DNA from: Rhizodiscina lignyota | Lineage: Eukaryota; Ascomycota; Dothideomycetes; Aulographales; Rhizodiscinaceae | Assembly (NCBI GenBank): GCA_010015805.1 | Contig: ML978128.1 | Coordinates: 1,736,001 to 1,800,000, forward strand | Length of the DNA: 64,000 nucleotides | Direction of reading: 5' to 3' | Part shown: positions 57,700 through 64,000 of the stretch, piece after piece | Numbering within the stretch: the first letter of the stretch is position 1 | Layout: every line of letters begins with the position of its first letter | Position numbers and translations under genes: made by a program | The notes under the pieces: generated by a model | What the model was told of the DNA's origin: nothing | The model's input: only the letters and a program-made list of their open reading frames with translations | Databases searched by the model: none

Positions 57700-58244
57700 T
57701 TTTCTGAGGATACGGCTGTTGACAATGGAATCTGGTGTTTCTTTAATGCGCTTGACGTCGGTCTGCCTCGCAGGATCGGCGTTCGGTGACTCGGGATTCG
57801 GGAAAACTCCGGCAATGCACGGGCTCCCGCACTTTTTCTTCATTGAAAATCTGCAGCTCGACTGTCGAGCTTCGTCCTTCTCTTCTCTTCCACTAACTTC
57901 TCGATCGCATCATCGTGCTATAATGCTGGCACATCAAGCTTCTTGCATCTTGAGCATATTTCGGAACGAACTTGATGCCAAGTCCATTGGTAGCAATGAT
58001 TGAGGTACGTGCCGATATCATTCCCTTTGATACATTCTTCTCCTATGATGAAAACCTTTTCCACATTCGCAGTTTCCTCAATAGCTATCGCATAGAACCC
58101 TTCTAGATAGCGGTGATTGCCTAATCTTCCTTGGATGTCTGATCCTCATCCTCATCCTCGAGTTTCAATACTGCATTATATCTGGCACACGTGCTGACTT
58201 TAGTAAAGTGTAGGCAAAAATTGAAAATTCTTTCTAAGCTATTA
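57700..58244. other. Intergenic region with an unexplained open frame
   Basis: A 545-bp gap. On the minus strand a frame is open from about 58140 to a stop at 57918, but it has no in-frame ATG and no recognised motif; see the rejected list. Confidence 0.4.
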
Positions 58245-59291
58245 CTACATAAAGGATGTTGTTCCAACACCCAGGTCTACGGCTACGACTTTGCCGCCTT
58301 CGACATATGTCCCATTCACTGGCGCGTAAATTGCGCCGGACGTGACAACGTATAGCGTTCTCCGATCCCTCCTCGTCCTTCCAACTGCTACCGATGTGGC
58401 TCCAGCGACTGTTGTTGAACCCAAGTCGCCTGCAATGACCTCGATGTGCCCGCTCAAGGTCACTTTCGACAGAACGTTCTTTGCATTTCCTGCCACATAA
58501 GCGTTTCCATCATTCCCCAGCGCGAAATCATCACCATGGATATTCGTTGCAACAATCTCGTACTCTCCAATTGCTGTTCCCTTACTCGTGTCGATTCTGA
58601 CTCTGCAGAATATCTCTTGAAAGCTGTTGGTGTAGTATACGTATCCATCCTTGACTTTGATGCCATTGATTCCTATTGTAGGAAGACCTGGCACTGGTTT
58701 CATTGTCTTGTCTTCCAACGCCCTCGCATATTTTCCGGTTTTCAGGTCAAGCCTATATACACAACCAAAAGCTGAGTCGGCGATCAACACAGCGTTCTCT
58801 TTCGGTCCCAGAGAGGCGACACCATTCAAGAAGTGTCCTTCAGGAATGCCTGCAATCCTCGACACTTTGAGGTTGTGCACTCCTTTTCGAACGTCAACCT
58901 TCCAGATCCGAAAGTCTGCCGGTGCCGCCGATGATCCGCTGAAGTGTCCCGCAATTACTACGAACTCGTCTCTGGCGATCTCGGTGATACCGCTCAAGCC
59001 TGTTGCGGCTGGGAACCGATGAACGAGCGATGCGGACTGCGAGACGGGATTGATCTGGTAGAGTTCTGGCTCGTCGAGTCGTGTTACAAGGAGGTTTCCG
59101 TCTGATTGAACCGCAATATTCTCGATATTGGCGCCGAGCGAGAATTGGTAGACGACCGACGCCGTTGTTGACGAATCAATGGGAGGCCTCGTGCCGGCAG
59201 CGCGTATGTAGTATTGTAGGGAAGGAGCGCACGCTGCACAGAGAGCGATGAGAGTTACTAGAATATATAAGAAGATGTATGCTTGTATCAT
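58245..59291 (-). CDS. Secreted six-bladed beta-propeller protein (SMP-30-like)
   Basis: A single exon gives 348 residues. Residues 1-22 are a signal peptide or anchor (MIQAYIFLYILVTLIALCAACA). The rest is made of repeated beta-blade segments such as NIAVQSDGNLLVTRLDEPELYQI, FLNGVASLGPKENAVLIADS and FALGNDGNAYVAGNA, with the NG/DG turns of SMP-30/gluconolactonase-like propellers. Many fungal secreted proteins have this fold; some bind metal or hydrolyse lactones. No substrate can be named. Confidence 0.85.
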   Translation of the reverse strand: MIQAYIFLYILVTLIALCAACAPSLQYYIRAAGTRPPIDSSTTASVVYQFSLGANIENIAVQSDGNLLVTRLDEPELYQINPVSQSASLVHRFPAATGLSGITEIARDEFVVIAGHFSGSSAAPADFRIWKVDVRKGVHNLKVSRIAGIPEGHFLNGVASLGPKENAVLIADSAFGCVYRLDLKTGKYARALEDKTMKPVPGLPTIGINGIKVKDGYVYYTNSFQEIFCRVRIDTSKGTAIGEYEIVATNIHGDDFALGNDGNAYVAGNAKNVLSKVTLSGHIEVIAGDLGSTTVAGATSVAVGRTRRDRRTLYVVTSGAIYAPVNGTYVEGGKVVAVDLGVGTTSFM

Positions 59292-60265
59292 ATCGTCTTG
59301 ACAAAGTCGCGATGCTTTTCGCAGGACAATGACAGACAGAAGCTGAAATAATGTGCAGGATTATTTGATTCCATTCGTCTCTGATTTATGTAAAGTGTGT
59401 TGGAAATAGCCTCGTTATGAGAGCAGGTTCGACCTCGTCGAGGGCTGAACAAAACGGAATTTCCACATTCCCACACCCAAATCTGGGCAATGCTCACACA
59501 TATCGAACACAAATATAACACACCCGGACCACATTAGGGAAGTATCTTTCTCTCCAGCGGCAGGGGCCTTGAGTGTGCCGTTATGTAGGGTAGTGCCAAC
59601 ACGGTTGACTAAGCTAGTCTGGCTAGCATTTCCGCTGCCGTGGCTGGAGATAACGTTATGCTTGAGGCCGGAGGAACCCGAAAATCTTCTCTCATTGAAA
59701 AAACGCTTTGTTTTCGTCCACAACAGGTGCCAAGAGTAACAGAGTACATTTTGTTTACTATACAACGAGCTATTTAGTCTTACCCTAGCTCATACGGTTC
59801 GCCGTCTTTACCCGTATAAGGTATCTACAACCTTTCTTGGGCTGATGGAGCCCTATCAACACCTTAACGTGAAGAAGAAGGCGAACAGTATATACGAACT
59901 TGAGGCAAGTATTTTGGTGGTGATATCTTGATCGCATGATCTTGCGAAATGAAATAAACTCCAAATGTATCGGTTCCCAATGCATGGCCATGCCCAGGAG
60001 CACCATATGTCCCTGCCATTTCACACGAAGGGCTATACGCTGAAGCGGAAGTCAGTCCCCTGGTATGCGTATGGGCCAGTCAGAGGCTCTGCAGTTGAAG
60101 ACAGGGTTGCCATATCGCCTCAATAACATCATGTCCCGGAGCAGACTTGGCCGCCATCCTCCGTGTTCCGTGATGTGGCAATATCGTTTCGGCAGAAGTA
60201 CAGCTGGAGGTTTCGAGGGAACAGAATGTAGAACTTGGCCGAGAAATTATTGCGCACAATCCTCT
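59292..60265. other. Intergenic region without a supported gene
   Basis: A 974-bp gap. Small frames on the minus strand lack motifs; A/T content is moderate. Nothing else is seen. Confidence 0.5.
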
Positions 60266-61116
60266 TCAGCCCACCTCGTCTTCATCATCAAGTACAAGTT
60301 CCCTCAGCTTTTCATCTTTTGCCCAGTTCAGGCCACTGCCAGCTACGACGCCCGAAACGACGCTCTTCATGATGCGCCAATCGCGTCGGGCGACTCGAAC
60401 TTGCGCATCAAGATCATCAAGCTGATTACGAAGATCTGTGTCTGCGATGTCATGCGCGTCCTGTGCCTTTGTTTCTTCGGCGAGAGCAAGCATAACTGTG
60501 GCAAGCTCTTGGTTCTTCGCTACAACCTGCATATTTTCGATTTCGGAAGCGCTGAGGCTGTTCATAGCATTCGAAAGGTCTTTAGACAGTGTAGAGCTAA
60601 CCATAGTGAGGATATCTCGCTCGTTAATGAGTGGTAGCAGCTTTCTTGGGTTAAGTCAGTTACTAACGCTTAGTTGAAGCGATCCTTGGAAGACCAACTG
60701 CTCAAGGACATTCCCATCTGTACCCTTATGCACTGCCTTCAGAACGGGATCGGTGATCAGCACATGTTGTATTATCCTATTGCGCAGCACGTAGTTTGCA
60801 CGCGCTTCAAGAGCCTCTAGCTCTGCTACCTTGAGCTGGGCGTCGAGCTGGTCATCTGACACCGTGCTGGTCTCGGGTGCCTGAACTGCATCGCGTGTAA
60901 GCTCCTGTAGAGGTCATGAGATGACTTCATTCTGTGCTGCGAACCGTGACTTTGAGCCTCTAGTAAGCCTTGCTCGAGCCTGAGTTCCTCTTCCGCGTCC
61001 CATAATTCGAGGATTGCCTTCTCTTTCTCCGAGAACACAAGTGAGTCGTTGCAGGGCGTTTGAATCAGCTGGTCAAAATCGTTCCCAGGCTCTTTCGATA
61101 CTTCATCGCCTTCCAT
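60266..61116 (-). CDS. Kinetochore protein CENP-H (Fta3/Mcm16 relative)
   Basis: Proposed exons on the minus strand are 61116-60951, 60885-60695 and 60640-60266 (243 residues, all phases closing). The splice choices are tentative: intron 1 could also start at a GTTCGC donor a few bases further on. The C-terminal 110 residues fit CENP-H: ARRDWRIMKSVVSGVVAGSG followed by LNWAKDEKLRELVLDDEDE. The middle is helical, with coiled-coil-like Leu/Glu/Ala periodicity (LDAQLKVAELEALEARANYV). CENP-H belongs to the inner kinetochore CCAN. The start was set at MEGDEVSK. The gene is divergent from ATG11 across 233 bp. Confidence 0.82.
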
Positions 61117-61349
61117 AGCGCACAAAGTCTTCCAAACTTTGAATCTTCACAATGTCCTTTTGACGTATCGCGTCGCGTGTCGAACGAATCATCTGAACAG
61201 CGGGGAGACACTTTAAACCCTCCGAGATGGAGAGCACGGACCAACTTCCTTGTCACCAACCTCCAGTTGCACCATCTCCCTTCTTATTTCACAACCTTCA
61301 TACGCTCCGGGCCCTCGCCACGCTCAGAGGACCTGATGCGGCATCTCGC
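61117..61349. promoter_or_regulatory. Short shared promoter, CENP-H and ATG11
   Basis: 233 bp separate the start codons of two head-to-head genes, so this must contain both promoters. No named site is recognised. Confidence 0.5.
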
Positions 61350-64000
61350 ATGTCTTTGAGTGTTTTCGTAGCCCATACGGGCACTCGACTCGACGCTGAT
61401 CCCACAGCATTCGAGTCTTTGGACTCTCTACGAACATGGATCGCGGACGCAACAACGATACCAACGGTGGATCAGATATTATTGACCGAGAAAGGAAGGC
61501 ATGTTAAGTTGCCTACGTTGTTAATCGAGGTAAGCTACTGGTTCATATGGTGTGCAGACTGTAGTGCTAATATTGGTTATAGAAAGAGATATTTGTCTAT
61601 GATCGCGCACTCTTCTCTACCTCCGCTACACCCATCGAACCTCCTTTGTCGCCAATACCAGATGTTTTCGAGCCAGATCAACCTCCAGATACCCTTGCCA
61701 ATGAGAAGAACATCAAGGCATGGGAGGCGCTGTTCAAGGCGCGTCGGGACTGGACGCTGAACCTAGTCCAACAATGCGGTTCCATGGCCGATGTCGCAGA
61801 CCGATATATACTGGAACAGTCTGTGATCGAGCGCTCTCTTCTGATAGCTACCGCAAATCACGATACCCATATTCGGAATGTGGATCAGAAGCATAGCGAC
61901 GCGAAGGCATGGTTCGATGACGTGGCTAGGGAGCAAGAAGATCACTTACAGCATTGGCAGGCAGACCTTGCACGGTTAGAAACAATAGCCGCAAGGAAGG
62001 AGTTCCATGGTTTTTTCTTGCTACAGGAGAAGACTGAGAATGGCCGAACGAAAGGAGAGAACCTGGGAGCGTTTGTGGATCGCGATGTGGTCCGCAAAGC
62101 AGCTGTAAGGAGTCGCACTATCATCGATATGTTCACGAAACGTGTCGCAGATGTTGGTCATTCGATCGCATCCATATCAGCAAATTATAAAGACCTGCGC
62201 GAAGGGATTACACGAAGTCAAAGTCAGTATGGACCAGATGCGCAAGAAGAGCCCGGGAGGCTCATGAAGGAAATCAACGCTGTGGCCAAGAAGGTGGCTT
62301 CGGACTATGACCATGTTGCGAGTCTGCCTGCAGTTCCAAAGTCGGTCACGTCTGCTTCGAAGCTTGCATTGCTGCATACTCGAAATTTCTTACCTGCGAT
62401 CGCAGAGTACTCGATGGAGATGAACGACCTTGTGCGGCGCGCTGTAGACCAGAAGAACCTCGCAGTCAGCAATGCGCTTGAGCGCATGCGAGCCATTGCC
62501 AGCATTGAATCAACTTTGTCTTCTGTACACGCAGATATCAACGCACTCGATGTTCCCGCCGATGATCTAGAAGCCTTCGAACAACTCTCCACTGTCTCTC
62601 GATTACCTTTTGTATATGGCTCTCTTATGGTGGAGGCAGTTCGGCGTGGGGAATGGATCGAGAAAATGAAGTGTGACTCGTCTACTCTCGCGGAAGAAAT
62701 TGCAGGCTATCAAGAGGAAGAACAGCGTAGGAGGAAGAAGTGGCTGAAAAATATGAGCGATGTGCTTCGGGTTGACACAATGGAGGGCAAAACCCTTGGC
62801 GTTGAAATCAACCTCCTGGGAGAAGAGAATAGCTGGCCAGAGGTCTCCAGGGAAGAGCTTGAAGAGTACCTGAATGCGCTCGCGCAAGCTGGCGACTTGC
62901 AACCAGTCATCGATAACCTTGCACAGGCGATCAAAGACATGGACAAGCCAACACGACAGCAGTTGAGACGAGCAAAGACTTTCAAGGCGGGAAGTGTGCA
63001 TGAAGCTGGTTTCGGCAGAGGTTCTCTGATGTTGCGAGGGGAGGACGAAATGAGAGTCTTCCGCGAAGCCAATGCAAGGCTGGAGGAAGAACTCAAAGGC
63101 CAGAAGAGCCGCGTTCGGAAATTAGAGGACCTTGTGCATCGGCAAAGCCATGTTGGTCGACTTTCTTTAGGTTCTGGCTTTACGCCTCAGGGCGAGAAGA
63201 GCCCGGAGCCGATGACTCCCGACCAGCCAATTGCTGCGGCAAGTCCGAGACTCGAGGAACAGCTGTCACGCCGTGGTTCGACTGCTTCGCGGAGACTTTC
63301 TGCGAATCAAATGTCGGAGGAAAAGGGGCTAGCAAGAAAACTAGTGAAGCTCGAGGCCGAGCTGTTGGCCGAGAGAGTTGCTAGGGCTGATCTTGAGAAA
63401 GAGGCTCTGTCAAGGCAAGAGGGGCATGAAGATGTTAAGCGTCAGATTGACGAGGCAATCTCGACGAAGAAAGACATCATGGAAAATATGGAAGCCCAAC
63501 AAAAGGAGTTTGCGATTGAGCGAAGATCGCTGGAAGAGGAGTTGAGCAGAGCCAAACAAAGAATTGAGGAGGCGGAAGATGAACTTGATAGAGTCCTTGG
63601 TAGTAGAGACCAAGAAAGGGCTGGTGCTGATGGAAGGCTACAAAGCCTGATAGGCGACTTGGACCAGTTCAGGAAAGAGTCTGCCGAGGAGCATCAGAAG
63701 GCCGAGGACCGTATCAAAGAGCTCGAGGATCAGATCAACAAGAAAGACCAAACAGACTATGAGAGAAAGGCACTGCTTGCTGATGTTTGGAATCAATTTT
63801 CAACTCAAGAGACGGCCCCTGAGGATCACTCGCAACTCATCTCCGGTCTTGAGGATCTCGCCCGCCGCTCAGTTGATCAACTGAGAGACCTCCAACGAGC
63901 AGTTGCTTTGGCCAAGTCCGAGAATGATACTCTCCAGACCACCATTGACGAGCAAAAGACAGAGATGACGTCCCTTACGTCTCAGATTTCTGAGCATGAG
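61350..64000 (+). CDS. atg11: Autophagy scaffold Atg11, 5' part, cut by window end
   Basis: Exon 1 is 61350-61529 (60 residues). The intron 61530-61581 (GTAAGC to TATAG) joins LPTLLIE to KEIFVYDRALFS. Exon 2 is open from 61582 to the window end, so 866 residues are present and the C-terminus is missing. The ubiquitin-like N-terminus (MSLSVFVAHTGTRLDADP; VPTVDQILLTEKGRHVK-like) is typical of fungal Atg11. A helical region follows, then a long coiled coil from about residue 610 rich in Glu/Lys/Arg/Leu, with LEDQI-type heptads. Atg11 links cargo receptors to Atg1 in selective autophagy. An in-frame ATG at 61227 would add 41 residues; MSLSVFVAHTG is the family start. Confidence 0.93.

Noticed and set aside
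57918-58140. Minus-strand open frame of about 70 codons containing Cys/Trp-rich sequence, and an acidic frame end (LEDEDEDQTSKED) beside it
   Set aside because: The longer frame has no in-frame ATG, no clear upstream exon and no motif I recognise; the acidic piece stops at once. A translated search against fungal proteins would decide; a strong hit would reopen it.
1-64000. Transposable elements, LTR-type or other viral fossils, RIP-degraded blocks
   Set aside because: I saw no terminal repeats, reverse transcriptase, integrase or transposase motifs, and no long TA-rich region of the kind RIP leaves. A repeat-library search could still find small fragments.

Overview
This window looks like nuclear DNA of a filamentous ascomycete (Pezizomycotina), possibly a dothideomycete, although the class is inference. 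Genes are dense and alternate strands freely. Most have one to five short introns (about 45-75 nt) with GTRNGT-like donors, CTRAC/CTGAC branch points and YAG acceptors. Recognisable proteins have fungal counterparts: TRAPPII Trs120/HypA, Atg11, Nhp6, Spt4, Rfc4, Rpn8, Sec11, and a fungal GHKL-ATPase giant (DUF3684 type). I found 27 protein-coding genes plus one partial gene at the right edge, and one intron-bearing tRNA gene. No transposons, viral fossils, rRNA or CRISPR were seen.

Left part (1-20.5 kb) is the accessory-like part. After 3.4 kb without a convincing gene come a secreted CAP/PR-1 protein (3438-4429) and a DUF255 thioredoxin-like/glycosidase-fold protein (5390-7907). Next is a small group resembling an aromatic-compound catabolic locus: a phenol 2-monooxygenase-type flavoprotein (8062-9904, minus), a homeodomain plus C2H2 transcription factor (10629-12993, plus) and a non-oxidative decarboxylase-type amidohydrolase (13180-14145, minus). 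A dihydropyrimidinase follows (14680-16482, plus), then a GPI-anchored yapsin-like aspartic protease (17136-18793, minus) and a 1.8 kb gap.

Middle part (20.5-37 kb) is housekeeping: RFC4 with two MCB boxes in its promoter, SPT4, TRS120, the 1744-residue GHKL/DUF3684 protein ending in a HELAH motif, RPN8, SEC11, tRNA-Gly(CCC) and NHP6.

Right part (38.7-64 kb) holds a PWWP-like nuclear-type protein, an Mcp1/DUF1691 membrane protein, a nitrilase-family amidase, a two-RRM-region RNA-binding protein with 10- and 22-nt micro-exons, a BCS1-type AAA ATPase, an OPT transporter, a Pby1-like tubulin-tyrosine-ligase-fold protein, a putative cyclase, a zinc alcohol dehydrogenase, ISA2, a secreted beta-propeller protein, CENP-H and the first two-thirds of ATG11. 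Several pairs are head-to-head across only 225-235 bp, suggesting shared promoters. All exon coordinates were derived by hand from reading frames and splice signals and have not been checked against transcripts.
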